Source: Bacillota bacterium (lineage in GTDB: Bacteria; Bacillota; Clostridia; Oscillospirales; Acutalibacteraceae). From it: a stretch of 64,000 bases of DNA. Under the pieces are notes generated by a model that worked only from the letters and a program-made list of their open reading frames with translations, did not search any database and was not told where the DNA came from. This document shows positions 40,859 through 49,081 of this stretch, piece after piece. A program made the position numbers and the translations under genes. Location: NCBI GenBank assembly GCA_021769885.1, contig JAETSA010000007.1:88017-152016 (forward strand), written 5' to 3'. Position 1 is the first letter of the stretch, and every line of letters starts with the position of its first letter.

Positions 40859-41770
40859 TCAAAAAAGTTCACAGCCTTTTTGCCTTTGCAGGCGTTTTAT
40901 AATCAGTTGGCGGAAGCTGTTCGGCTCGGTTACCTCTATCAAAGGTCCGAAGCTCAAAACACGAATCACCATTTCGGTTTCATCGTCCCGATCGTACCAA
41001 ATACGCACAAGATAATGCTTTTTGTCTACCCGTTCCGCACGTTTTTTGAAATGAGCGAAATGGAGCATACAGCGTTCCAATGCATTGCGCTCGTCCAAAA
41101 TACACAAGGTCACGCACTTTTGCATCGGCGCGGGCGTTTTGTACGGCACATACCAATTGGCTTCTTGGGGCTCGCAGGTGACCATTCTGGCAAGGTTCAC
41201 CGTACCGCCGTAGCGACAGCCCGTACTGAGCAAGCGAAATTTATCATCCTTTTCGGAATACTCCAGCGCTTGCGGCATCACGGTCATTTCCACGAGATTC
41301 CCTTTGCGGTTGCACATTTCTATACGCAGAGGCTGATGATTTTTGACCGCACGCAAAGCGATTCGAAAATGCGCAATATAGGCTTCATCGTTGTACGGGT
41401 CACCGTCACTGTAGCGGTCATATAAAACGTAATCCGCAGGCGTAAATAACGGTTCGACATCTTCTAGCCCCTCAAAGCAGATATCGAACAGCTGTATGCG
41501 CGGGTCGAGGGAAATCGCTTTTAACCACCGTTTTTGAAGCAGTGTGCGCGGCATTGTCGGTGCTTTTTTGAGCGGCGTAGTCATATTCGGATACAACAAC
41601 TGCCATTTTCCGCTTTTTAACGCAGGCAAAACGGTCAGCACGCTTTCACCGAAGGCAGTTTCGCAGACGATGCGGTTCAATTCTTTTTCATTCGTATTGC
41701 CACGTAAAATTTCCGAAATGATTTTTGCCACCGCATTGTAATAAGCGGAATAGAGTTCACTGAAAATCAT
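40859..41770 (-). CDS. WYL-domain protein (second of pair)
   Basis: 303 aa from the ATG at 41770, which follows GGGGGAGGAGG and overlaps the stop of the upstream WYL gene (ATGA). An N-terminal helical part (MIFSELYSAYYNAVAKIISEIL) leads to a WYL-like beta domain (HQPLRIEMCNRKGNLVEMTVMPQALEYSEKDDKFRLLSTGC) and a C-terminal extension ending RVLSFGPLIEVTEP. No clear HTH, so it may act as a ligand-sensing partner of the first WYL protein. Its last codons form part of the terminator hairpin. Confidence 0.85.
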   Translation of the reverse strand: MIFSELYSAYYNAVAKIISEILRGNTNEKELNRIVCETAFGESVLTVLPALKSGKWQLLYPNMTTPLKKAPTMPRTLLQKRWLKAISLDPRIQLFDICFEGLEDVEPLFTPADYVLYDRYSDGDPYNDEAYIAHFRIALRAVKNHQPLRIEMCNRKGNLVEMTVMPQALEYSEKDDKFRLLSTGCRYGGTVNLARMVTCEPQEANWYVPYKTPAPMQKCVTLCILDERNALERCMLHFAHFKKRAERVDKKHYLVRIWYDRDDETEMVIRVLSFGPLIEVTEPNSFRQLIIKRLQRQKGCELF

Positions 41771-43020
41771 TGCGCCTCCTCCCCCACGCCGTAGATGCGG
41801 TACATCGCTTCCAAATCCCGTTTGAAGCGGGCTTCCACTGTCGGATTTGAAAAATGAATGCTCGAAATTCTGCAAATAAAGGTTCGAATCCACGGCAGCA
41901 TTTCAGCGGTATCGTACACCGTGCAGGAAAACTTATATGTACGGTCATCGAGCTGTTCCACCTGCCCGACGCGCTTTTCGCGCTCTAAACGCTTTGCAAT
42001 ATGCGCTTCGTCCGCGCCAACCTTAACCGTAAATTCCACACTTTCCAAATGCTCTTCCCCGTAACGGTTCTTCTGTGCGGTCACGCCCCACATTTTGGGT
42101 TGCATGGCATCTAACTCCGCACGCAGTTCATCAAAGCGGGGCGTCGGTTCTTCAATTTTTACATTAGACAAATAATCGATGCGAAGCGAACGCATCGTAT
42201 TGCGTGACGGCTGGTAACAAAGCAAATGCTGTCTGCCGTTTTGCACGCTGATGAAAATACGCAAAGGCACCACGCGTTCGCGGCTCGGTTCATCCTTGCG
42301 GCGGCTCAGATTGGAAACCGTCACGGCACTTTTCGCCTGCATTGCCGCAAACAGTACCGCCAAAACATCGCTGTCTATGGCGTGCGTGATGTAATGATGC
42401 TTAAAGGTAAATACGCCATCCGATGGCGGTTCTTTATCCAGTAAAAAAGAGCCGATTGCGCCGCAGGGCGCAACTTCCGAATAAAAATGCAGTACATCGG
42501 TAAGCGGCGGCAGTTCTGCGTCGGCACTGCGGTGATACAGCATTTTTCTGCCTTGCTTTTCGCCGACGAGCACCCCCTCGCGGATGTATTCCTGCAGCTT
42601 TTTGCGGACCGTAGACTCCTCAAACAGCATCGGTTCCGAAAATCCCGATACATATCCGTCAATTTTCTCTAAAATCTCCGGCAAAGAGAGTACGGTTTCG
42701 GGCTCGGACAAAATATCGAACAAAATAAAGTGGAGCGTGATGTCGCCGTCGGTAAAGCTTTTTGCCTTGAGTGCTTTATATAACGGATTGTGGCGCGTGC
42801 GGCGGCTGTCAATGGAGATGAACATATTTTTGCCGTCCGCCGTTTGCACAAAGCCCATATGGTCACCGAGCCAGCTTTCCATTCGGCGGCGCTCATCGTC
42901 ATAAGAGCGGACGCTTTTGCGGTTGTATTCCTCACGGCTTTTAAAGCCGTACACATAAAACTCCCGCATATAACTGCGGATTCTTTCAAAATTCTTAATC
43001 AGCTCGTTGTAGGAAGACAT
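41767..43020 (-). CDS. WYL-domain transcriptional regulator (first of pair)
   Basis: 417 aa. The N-terminal part (SYNELIKNFERIRSYMREFYVYGFKSREEYN) precedes a winged-helix-like region (SLPEILEKIDGYVSG...FEESTVRKKLQEYIREGVLVGEKQGRKMLYH). The WYL domain (VVPLRIFISVQNGRQHLLCYQPSRNTMRSLRIDYLSNVKI) and a WCX-like C-terminal extension complete it. WYL domains sense nucleic acids or nucleotides and control RNA-repair and defence operons. It starts 11 bp after the HAD gene and overlaps the next WYL gene, a coupled operon upstream of the structured RNA, slipin and rtcB. Confidence 0.9.
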   Translation of the reverse strand: MSSYNELIKNFERIRSYMREFYVYGFKSREEYNRKSVRSYDDERRRMESWLGDHMGFVQTADGKNMFISIDSRRTRHNPLYKALKAKSFTDGDITLHFILFDILSEPETVLSLPEILEKIDGYVSGFSEPMLFEESTVRKKLQEYIREGVLVGEKQGRKMLYHRSADAELPPLTDVLHFYSEVAPCGAIGSFLLDKEPPSDGVFTFKHHYITHAIDSDVLAVLFAAMQAKSAVTVSNLSRRKDEPSRERVVPLRIFISVQNGRQHLLCYQPSRNTMRSLRIDYLSNVKIEEPTPRFDELRAELDAMQPKMWGVTAQKNRYGEEHLESVEFTVKVGADEAHIAKRLEREKRVGQVEQLDDRTYKFSCTVYDTAEMLPWIRTFICRISSIHFSNPTVEARFKRDLEAMYRIYGVGEEAQ

Positions 43021-43031
43021 ATGTATTCACC

Positions 43032-44213
43032 TTACTGCGTGCCGCCCAACAGCTCCGCGACTGTCTGTGCGTACGCTGCGGTCGCGTCTGCCTGCTCCAA
43101 AATCCGCTTATAAAAGCCTTTGATATCCTTATCACCTAAAATCAGCTTGACCTGAATGTTTTCGACTGCAATGCGGCACAAATCCGCGCACAAATCTCGG
43201 TCAAAGCTGTCGAACGCTGACAGCTGTTTTATAAGCATATGCGTACGCACAAAGCTTTTGCTGACCGCCAAGCTGTCCAACAGCTCCTGCTTTTTTTGAC
43301 GCTCCAAGGCGGCGTCTGCGGGCTTATCCACCTCGCGGGCTTCCTTTTGATAGCGGTAATACATATCCTCTAACTTCTCATTTTCGGCGGTTTTCAAAAT
43401 AATCGCCTTTAAAAGGCTGTCCAGCTCCTTGCCTTCGGAATAATCGGCAGGCGCAAAGAATTTGATTCTGCGGTCGCGCATCATTTTATAGACCTTGGAT
43501 TTATCCTCCGTATCGGGATTATACACGCCGATAGAATGTCCGCCGTAAGAATTTACCAGCTTCATACAGGGGATATCCGTATCGCTGTCGCCGATATAGA
43601 CCATATTTCGAAACGGCACGCGCATTTCATCGGGCGAAAAATAATCGTTTACACCGGGGTCGTTGATATCCAAAACGCCTTTGGATATGCGGAACAAAAA
43701 CTGCGTTTTGTTGGTATAGTTCACCACCTGTGCAGGCCACTTCGCAACACCGCGTTCATTGAAATAAAAGGAGCTTGCATAGATTTTCTCAAACGCGTGG
43801 TTTTTCGCGACCTCTGTGCCCTCAATCATCTCCTTAAGACCCGAGGAAATGATATAATGCTCGACAATCACACCGTGCTCCGCGCCAAACGACCGAATCC
43901 GTTCAAACCATTCGTTGACACCGGGGAACAGTGCCACCTGTGCACCGTAGCGTGCAAGCGTATCCTTGTTAAAAACGAAGTGCCCCTCTGCTTCTTCAAT
44001 CATTTTATACATATACGCAAGGTTGCCGTCCATATCGTTCTGCTCCGCCAAAGCGTTCGACTCCGACCAAAAGCTCCCGATATCATACCCGACCGACTGA
44101 ATATAGCCCTGCGCCTGCATATCGTCAGGTGAAAGCGTTTTGTCAAAATCATAGCAAATCGCCAATACGGGCTTGTCCGCTTTGGTTTTGCGTTCGTATT
44201 TGGTTTCCGGCAT
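43032..44213 (-). CDS. HAD-superfamily phosphatase
   Basis: 393 aa. The HAD motifs are ICYDFDKTLSPDDM (motif I with the two aspartates), IISSGL (motif II), a lysine region near YNTNKTQFLFRISKG, and GDSDTDIPCM (motif IV). A cap lies between motifs I and II, and a helical C-terminal extension of about 130 residues is unusual. It resembles phosphoserine-phosphatase-type HADs. It heads the operon with the two WYL genes, so a role in end processing for RtcB-type repair is conceivable but not shown. AAAGGGG precedes the ATG. Confidence 0.88.
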   Translation of the reverse strand: MPETKYERKTKADKPVLAICYDFDKTLSPDDMQAQGYIQSVGYDIGSFWSESNALAEQNDMDGNLAYMYKMIEEAEGHFVFNKDTLARYGAQVALFPGVNEWFERIRSFGAEHGVIVEHYIISSGLKEMIEGTEVAKNHAFEKIYASSFYFNERGVAKWPAQVVNYTNKTQFLFRISKGVLDINDPGVNDYFSPDEMRVPFRNMVYIGDSDTDIPCMKLVNSYGGHSIGVYNPDTEDKSKVYKMMRDRRIKFFAPADYSEGKELDSLLKAIILKTAENEKLEDMYYRYQKEAREVDKPADAALERQKKQELLDSLAVSKSFVRTHMLIKQLSAFDSFDRDLCADLCRIAVENIQVKLILGDKDIKGFYKRILEQADATAAYAQTVAELLGGTQ

Positions 44214-44249
44214 AAAATGACCCCTTTATTGCAGAGTTTATACAGATAC

Positions 44250-44278
44250 ATTATATACCCAGATGCGCTTTGCGACAA
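44250..44278 (-). promoter_or_regulatory. Promoter of the HAD-WYL-WYL operon
   Basis: Minus strand -35 TTGTCG (44273-44278), 17-bp spacer, -10 TATAAT (44250-44255), 37 bp before the HAD start. Confidence 0.82.
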
Positions 44279-44312
44279 GATTTTCTTTTTCGGCTGTTTT
44301 CGCCTTTAGGAA

Positions 44313-44341
44313 TTGTATTTTTTCGGGTTCTGCTATATAAT
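44313..44341 (+). promoter_or_regulatory. Promoter of the metallophosphoesterase gene
   Basis: -35 TTGTAT (44313-44318), 17-bp spacer, -10 TATAAT (44336-44341); the AAGGAG ribosome site is 21 bp before the start. Confidence 0.78.
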
Positions 44342-44367
44342 AGATAAAAATAATAAGGAGCATCGTT

Positions 44368-45399
44368 ATGTACCGTTTTAAAAAATATACCGCGCTGTTC
44401 CTCGCATTACTGTTGGCTGTCTCCCTGTTCGGCTGCGGGGCAAAGCCTGCAAACAGCGGGCACAGTTACCAAGAAGTGTATACAAGAGAAACCGCACCCC
44501 TTACGGCGGACGCAGACGGCACATTCCGCATTTTAAAAATCAACGACACGCATTTTCGCAACGGCGTGTGCGAGAATGACGAAAAAACACTTGCAGAGTT
44601 AAAAATCATTTTGGACAACACGCCTTGTGACTTGATTGTGATGGACGGCGACCTTGTCGAAGGCACAACCTCGGACAAAACGTATGACAAATACCAAGCC
44701 GCCGCGAAATTTGCGGCACTGATTGAAGCTTATGAAATTCCTTGGACGTTTGCGCCAGGCAACAATGACGGTGAAAAGGACGGCTCGAACGAGGATTTGA
44801 TTGCATATCTGTTGCAGTATCCGCATTTCCTTGCAGGCAACACCGAGGGGATTCGCGGGGCAATGCAGTTCTTTATCGATGTGGAATCTGCCGACGGAAC
44901 TTTAATCCATACCGTGGCGATTTTGGATTCGCTTTCGCGCAAAATCAAGTCCGTTGGGCCGTACGATTCCATAAAAGAGAATCAAATCGAATGGCTTTTA
45001 CAGGGTGTAAACGCGCGGAAAGTGCCTGCCAGCGTATTTTTCCATATGCCCACCCCCACGTTTGAGGCGGCTTACAAAGATGGAAAAGCCTACGAGGGAT
45101 TTCCGTTTTGCGACGAGTACCCTGTCGGCGATATCCAAGGCAATCAGCTGTTTGACGAACGAACAGCGGACAACCCATATATCTCGTTGCTTTCGGCAGG
45201 ACACGTGCACAGTGACAATCTCGCGTATCTTTACAACAACCGTTGGTATCAGTTAAGCAGTCTTGGCGGATACGGCGCAGTCGGTTCAGATAACCACGCA
45301 CCGTCCTGCACACTGACGGTGGTACACTGTCTGTCAAGCAGCACAGAAGCTATGTATACATTTGAAAAGCTTTCGGCAAGCGATTTTGCCGGATTGTAA
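44368..45399 (+). CDS. Lipoprotein calcineurin-like metallophosphoesterase
   Basis: 343 aa. A lipoprotein signal peptide ends in the lipobox LFGC (Cys 23). The metal motifs are in order: NDTHF (D-x-H), VMDGDLVEG (GDxx), APGNNDGEKDG (GNxD variant), FFHMPTP and SAGHVHSDN (GHxH). It is therefore an active, surface-anchored phosphoesterase. Substrates of such proteins include nucleotides and phosphodiesters. It is divergently transcribed from the HAD-WYL operon but there is no direct functional link. Confidence 0.93.
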   Translation: MYRFKKYTALFLALLLAVSLFGCGAKPANSGHSYQEVYTRETAPLTADADGTFRILKINDTHFRNGVCENDEKTLAELKIILDNTPCDLIVMDGDLVEGTTSDKTYDKYQAAAKFAALIEAYEIPWTFAPGNNDGEKDGSNEDLIAYLLQYPHFLAGNTEGIRGAMQFFIDVESADGTLIHTVAILDSLSRKIKSVGPYDSIKENQIEWLLQGVNARKVPASVFFHMPTPTFEAAYKDGKAYEGFPFCDEYPVGDIQGNQLFDERTADNPYISLLSAGHVHSDNLAYLYNNRWYQLSSLGGYGAVGSDNHAPSCTLTVVHCLSSSTEAMYTFEKLSASDFAGL

Positions 45400-45407
45400 T
45401 GTAATTG

Positions 45408-45460
45408 CGTAGGGGCGGGCTTCCACGCCCGCCCGCGGGCGCTTCGTGAAGCGCCCCTAC
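45408..45460. repeat. 53-bp double-hairpin unit (minimal example)
   Basis: CGTAG start, hairpin GGGGCGGGC-TTCCAC-GCCCGCCC, GCGGG junction, hairpin GGGCGCTTC-GTG-AAGCGCCC, CTAC end. It stands alone between two genes, immediately before the esterase ribosome site. Confidence 0.9.
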
Positions 45461-45484
45461 AAAAATCGAAAAGGGGCTGAAAAT

Positions 45485-46264
45485 ATGGAATCCTATCCGT
45501 TATATACGAAACGTGAAATCAAGGTAACCCCGTCAAAAAAGCAGGTGAAGCTGGACGCATACCTTGTCGGCAATCACGCGCCGTGTGTGCTGATTCTGCC
45601 GGGCGGGGCATATACCATTGTTTCCGACCATAATGAGGGCAAGCCCTATGCCGAAGAATTTAACAAGCGCGGCTACAATGCGTTTGTACTATGGTATCGC
45701 GTCAAAGCGGCGGCACGCTACCCCGCGCCGATGGAGGATACGGCGCGTGCTATCCAATTCATCAAAAGCCACGCTAAAGAGTGGCAAATTGACACGTCTC
45801 GTTTGGCGCTGATGGGCTCGTCTGCGGGCGGACACTTGGCTGCATTCTTCGCCGCAGAGCACAAACGCTTTGATGAAAGCTACAACGGCATTGTTTACGG
45901 TGTAAAGCCAAATGCCTTGCTGCTCTGCTACCCGGTTGTTACGATGGGCGCGCTGACGCACAAGGTCTCCCGCCGCCGTCTTTTGGGACTGTTTTCGGGA
46001 AAACCCGAGCAAAATGCCGCATCTGTCGAGCGGCGCGTCACCTCGGAATACCCACCGACATTTTTGTGGCACAACAAGGATGACCAATCCGTTCCGTACC
46101 AGAACAGCGAGCTTTTGGCAGATGCGCTGGAGAAAAACGGCGTGCGCCACGAACTGAAATTATTCCCGAGCGGCGGGCACGGCATCGGTCTTGCCGAGGG
46201 AACTTCTGCCGAAGGCTGGTTCGATTCGGCGTTTGCATTTTTGCAAACCGTTTTTGAAAAGTAA
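45485..46264 (+). CDS. Alpha/beta-hydrolase (esterase/acetylxylan-esterase-like)
   Basis: 259 aa from the ATG at 45485 (AAGGGG 9 bp upstream). The oxyanion motif CVLILPGGAYTIVSDHNEGKPYA (HGGG variant), nucleophile GSSAGGH near residue 117, acid in HNKDDQSVPYQNS and histidine in FPSGGHGIGLAEG. This set matches bacterial esterases acting on acetylated sugars or carbohydrates. No signal peptide. Confidence 0.92.
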   Translation: MESYPLYTKREIKVTPSKKQVKLDAYLVGNHAPCVLILPGGAYTIVSDHNEGKPYAEEFNKRGYNAFVLWYRVKAAARYPAPMEDTARAIQFIKSHAKEWQIDTSRLALMGSSAGGHLAAFFAAEHKRFDESYNGIVYGVKPNALLLCYPVVTMGALTHKVSRRRLLGLFSGKPEQNAASVERRVTSEYPPTFLWHNKDDQSVPYQNSELLADALEKNGVRHELKLFPSGGHGIGLAEGTSAEGWFDSAFAFLQTVFEK

Positions 46265-46276
46265 AGCTAAATAACT

Positions 46277-46666
46277 TTACCGACTTGTAAATTGTTTCTT
46301 CAATAATTTGCACAGCATGCAGGCGGGAAAGCACAGCAAAAACCAAAAAAAGGAAAACAGCGGGCAGATTTGTCCGAACAAATTCAAGGGGCGTGTGCTG
46401 TAATCCCACACGTGCAGGCGGAACACCTTGTTGACGAGCAGTCCGACAAGCAGCTCTAAAAACGTGATAATTCCGCATCCCATAACACAGCGTTTATACA
46501 GCGGCACATCCTTATATTTTTCGTTGACGCCGTAAATCCCTAGCAGTGCCGCGCCGCCCGTTAAACCCATCGTCCAATGCGTAAAGCCGCGAAACAGCAC
46601 TTCAATAAGGCAATAGACAATCGCGCCGAGCGAATAAACGCAAAAACATTCCCGAATTTTTTTCAT
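46277..46666 (-). CDS. Small CmpB-like membrane protein (putative ABC permease family)
   Basis: 129 aa from the ATG at 46666, which has GGTGA upstream; an earlier ATG is less supported. Four helices. The phrases YCLIEVLFRGFTHWTMGLTGGAALLGIYG, LELLVGLLVNKVFRLHVWDYSTRPLNLFGQICP and FFWFLLCFP are typical of the small putative ABC transporter permease family PF06541. No ATPase is adjacent and the transport role is unproven. Confidence 0.85.
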   Translation of the reverse strand: MKKIRECFCVYSLGAIVYCLIEVLFRGFTHWTMGLTGGAALLGIYGVNEKYKDVPLYKRCVMGCGIITFLELLVGLLVNKVFRLHVWDYSTRPLNLFGQICPLFSFFWFLLCFPACMLCKLLKKQFTSR

Positions 46667-46743
46667 TGTATCACCGCTTTTAGTGTACCCGCACAGAAGC
46701 ATCCCTATACCTGATTTTACCGACAACAACAGAGGAAATCCAA

Positions 46744-48033
46744 ATGTATGTAAAATTCTACACCCTTGGCTGTAAGGTCAATCAATATGAAACACAGGAG
46801 CTGACAGAGCTGCTGCAAAAAAACGGCTATACCGTGACGGTGCAGGATGAAATTGCCGACATATTTGTGGTCAATTCCTGTACGGTTACCGCCGAAAGTG
46901 ACCGCAAAACGCGGCAGACCGTGCGGCGGCTCAAGCGAAATTTCCCGCAAAGCACCGTGGTTTTGACGGGCTGTATGCCGCAGGCGTTCCCTGACGCCGC
47001 ACAGTCGCTCGACGCGGCGGATATTGTCATCGGCAACAAAAACAATATTCTACTGCCCCAAAAGCTTTCCGCGTTTTTTTCCGCCCGTGAACGTGTATTC
47101 GAAGTATCCCAACACCAAAGCGGCGAGCCGTTTTTAGGGGATTTGATTACCGATTTCAACGAGCGCACCCGCGCCAATTTGAAAATTGAGGACGGCTGTG
47201 ACCGCTTTTGCGCGTACTGCATCATTCCCACGGCGCGCGGCAGAGTCCGCTCCAAGCCGATTGCGGACATCCGAAAGGAAGCGCAAACCTTAAGTGACAA
47301 TGGCTTTCGTGAGTTGGTGCTTGTGGGCATCAATCTTTCCGCCTACGGCAAGGACAGCGGCAAACGCTTCGCAGACGCCGTAAAAGCGGCGTGCAGTCCC
47401 GAAGGGATTTTACGCGTGCGCTTAGGCTCTTTAGAGCCCGACCATATGACAGATGACGTGATTGAAGCACTTGCAAAGCTGCCGAAGCTGTGCGGGCAGT
47501 TTCATATCTCCTTACAAAGCGGATGCGACCGCACTTTAAAGCGGATGAACCGCCACTACACCGCCGCGGAATACCTAAGGCTTGCCGAGAAGCTTCGCGC
47601 GGCATTTCCCGACTGCACGCTGACGACGGATATGATGGTCGGCTTCGCAGGAGAAACCGACGAGGATTTCAAAGAGAGCGTTCAATTCGCAGAAACCGTC
47701 GGCTTTGAAAAAATTCACGTGTTCCCCTACTCCGTGCGGCAGGGTACACGTGCCGCAGGATTTGACGGGCAAATTGAAAAGCACATCAAAGAAGAGCGTG
47801 CCGCTGTACTTTTGGATACAGCAAAACGTTTGCGCACTGCGTTTTTGCAGCAGCAGATCGGCAAAACCGTTGAGGTGCTTTGCGAACACAAAACCGAAAA
47901 CGGACAGCAGTTCGGCTATACAGCGAACTATACCCCTGTTTTGTTTGCCGCCGAAAACTGCCGCGCGGGCGAGCTTGTCCGCGTCAAAATCACCGAAACG
48001 GACGGCGAAAACGCTATGGGAAAAGTCTTATAA
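46744..48033 (+). CDS. mtaB: tRNA N6-threonylcarbamoyladenosine(37) methylthiotransferase MtaB
   Basis: 429 aa radical SAM enzyme that converts t6A37 to ms2t6A37 in ANN-decoding tRNAs. The N-terminal UPF0004 domain starts YTLGCKVNQYETQEL, with further cluster cysteines in VNSCTVTAESD and LTGCMPQ. The radical SAM motif is CDRFCAYCIIP. HISLQSGCDRTLKRMNRHY and DMMVGFAGETDEDF are characteristic. A short TRAM domain closes it. The sequence favours MtaB (YqeV) over MiaB. Confidence 0.94.
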   Translation: MYVKFYTLGCKVNQYETQELTELLQKNGYTVTVQDEIADIFVVNSCTVTAESDRKTRQTVRRLKRNFPQSTVVLTGCMPQAFPDAAQSLDAADIVIGNKNNILLPQKLSAFFSARERVFEVSQHQSGEPFLGDLITDFNERTRANLKIEDGCDRFCAYCIIPTARGRVRSKPIADIRKEAQTLSDNGFRELVLVGINLSAYGKDSGKRFADAVKAACSPEGILRVRLGSLEPDHMTDDVIEALAKLPKLCGQFHISLQSGCDRTLKRMNRHYTAAEYLRLAEKLRAAFPDCTLTTDMMVGFAGETDEDFKESVQFAETVGFEKIHVFPYSVRQGTRAAGFDGQIEKHIKEERAAVLLDTAKRLRTAFLQQQIGKTVEVLCEHKTENGQQFGYTANYTPVLFAAENCRAGELVRVKITETDGENAMGKVL

Positions 48034-48070
48034 AAAATCTTACAAAAAAATTAACATAAAGCATACACTT

Positions 48071-48113
48071 TGCGCCGCATTCTTACAGAAAAGTAACAAT
48101 GCGGCGCATTTTA
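48071..48113 (+). terminator. mtaB terminator
   Basis: Stem TGCGCCGCATT / AATGCGGCGCA followed by TTTTATT. Confidence 0.9.
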
Positions 48114-48142
48114 TTGACTTTCCGAAACGGATTCGGCATAAT
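48114..48142 (+). promoter_or_regulatory. Promoter of the ABC transporter operon
   Basis: -35 TTGACT (48114-48119), 17-bp spacer, -10 CATAAT (48137-48142), 31 bp before the ATPase start. Confidence 0.75.
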
Positions 48143-48172
48143 GGACTTGTAAAAACCAAAGGAGGTTTTCCA

Positions 48173-49081
48173 ATGATTGAAGTGCAGGGCGTAACCAAAC
48201 GCTTCGGTGACTTTACCGCGATCAGCGACATCAGCTTCCAAGTCGGCAACGGCTCGCTTTACGGCTTGATTGGCTACAACGGCGCGGGCAAAACAACACT
48301 TTTAAAAACCATTACGGGCGTCTATAAGGCGGAGGCAGGACGCGTGCTTTTAGACGGTGAGGATGCGTTCGACAACGAGCGTATGAAACAGCATATGTTC
48401 TACGTGCCCGACGACATCTACTTTCAGGCGTATTCCAGTATGGAAAAAATGGCAAAGTTTTACAACGGCTATTATCCCGATTTCAGCTTTGATACGTTCC
48501 ACAAGCTGGCGGAGGTGTTCGGGTTAGACACCAAGGCGCGTTTGAACGGCTTTTCAAAGGGTATGCAGCGGCAGGCGGAAATTGTTTTGGGCTTTGCCAC
48601 ACAGCCGTCGTTTATGCTGTTCGACGAAACCTTTGACGGACTTGACCCTGCAAAGCGTGCACTGATTAAAAATATGATTCACGAATATATGGAGGAGAAA
48701 AATGCCTCTATTATTGTATCCTCGCACGATTTGCACGAATTGGAGGGACTTTGCGACCACTTCGGATTGATTAACGGTAAAAAGCTGGTACTCGACGCAT
48801 CGATTTCCGACCTGAGCCGTAACCGCGCGAAATTCCGTTTGGTGTTTTCGGAGGATGTATCCGAAGCGCAGATACGCAAGCTCGGTGTGGATGTAAAATC
48901 CTTTAAAAAGGACGGCAAAATGCTCGTGATTACCGTCAAAGGCGACGAACAGGAAACCGCCGCAAAATTGCAGGCTCTCTCCCCCGCTATAATCGAGAGC
49001 CTGCCGCTTTCCTTAGAGGAAGTATTCTTAGACGAAATGGAGGGAACAGATTATGACTTCACGCAAATCTTTGCAAAATAA
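48173..49081 (+). CDS. ABC transporter ATP-binding protein
   Basis: 302 aa from the ATG at 48173 with GGAGG upstream. Walker A GYNGAGKTT, Q-loop region MFYVPDDIYF, signature FSKGMQRQAEIVL (a variant of LSGGQ), Walker B FMLFDETFDGLD and switch SSHDLHELE. It resembles the YtrB/BcrA-type importers and exporters of Firmicutes. The gene overlaps the permease gene by 29 bp, so the two form a transporter. Confidence 0.95.
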   Translation: MIEVQGVTKRFGDFTAISDISFQVGNGSLYGLIGYNGAGKTTLLKTITGVYKAEAGRVLLDGEDAFDNERMKQHMFYVPDDIYFQAYSSMEKMAKFYNGYYPDFSFDTFHKLAEVFGLDTKARLNGFSKGMQRQAEIVLGFATQPSFMLFDETFDGLDPAKRALIKNMIHEYMEEKNASIIVSSHDLHELEGLCDHFGLINGKKLVLDASISDLSRNRAKFRLVFSEDVSEAQIRKLGVDVKSFKKDGKMLVITVKGDEQETAAKLQALSPAIIESLPLSLEEVFLDEMEGTDYDFTQIFAK

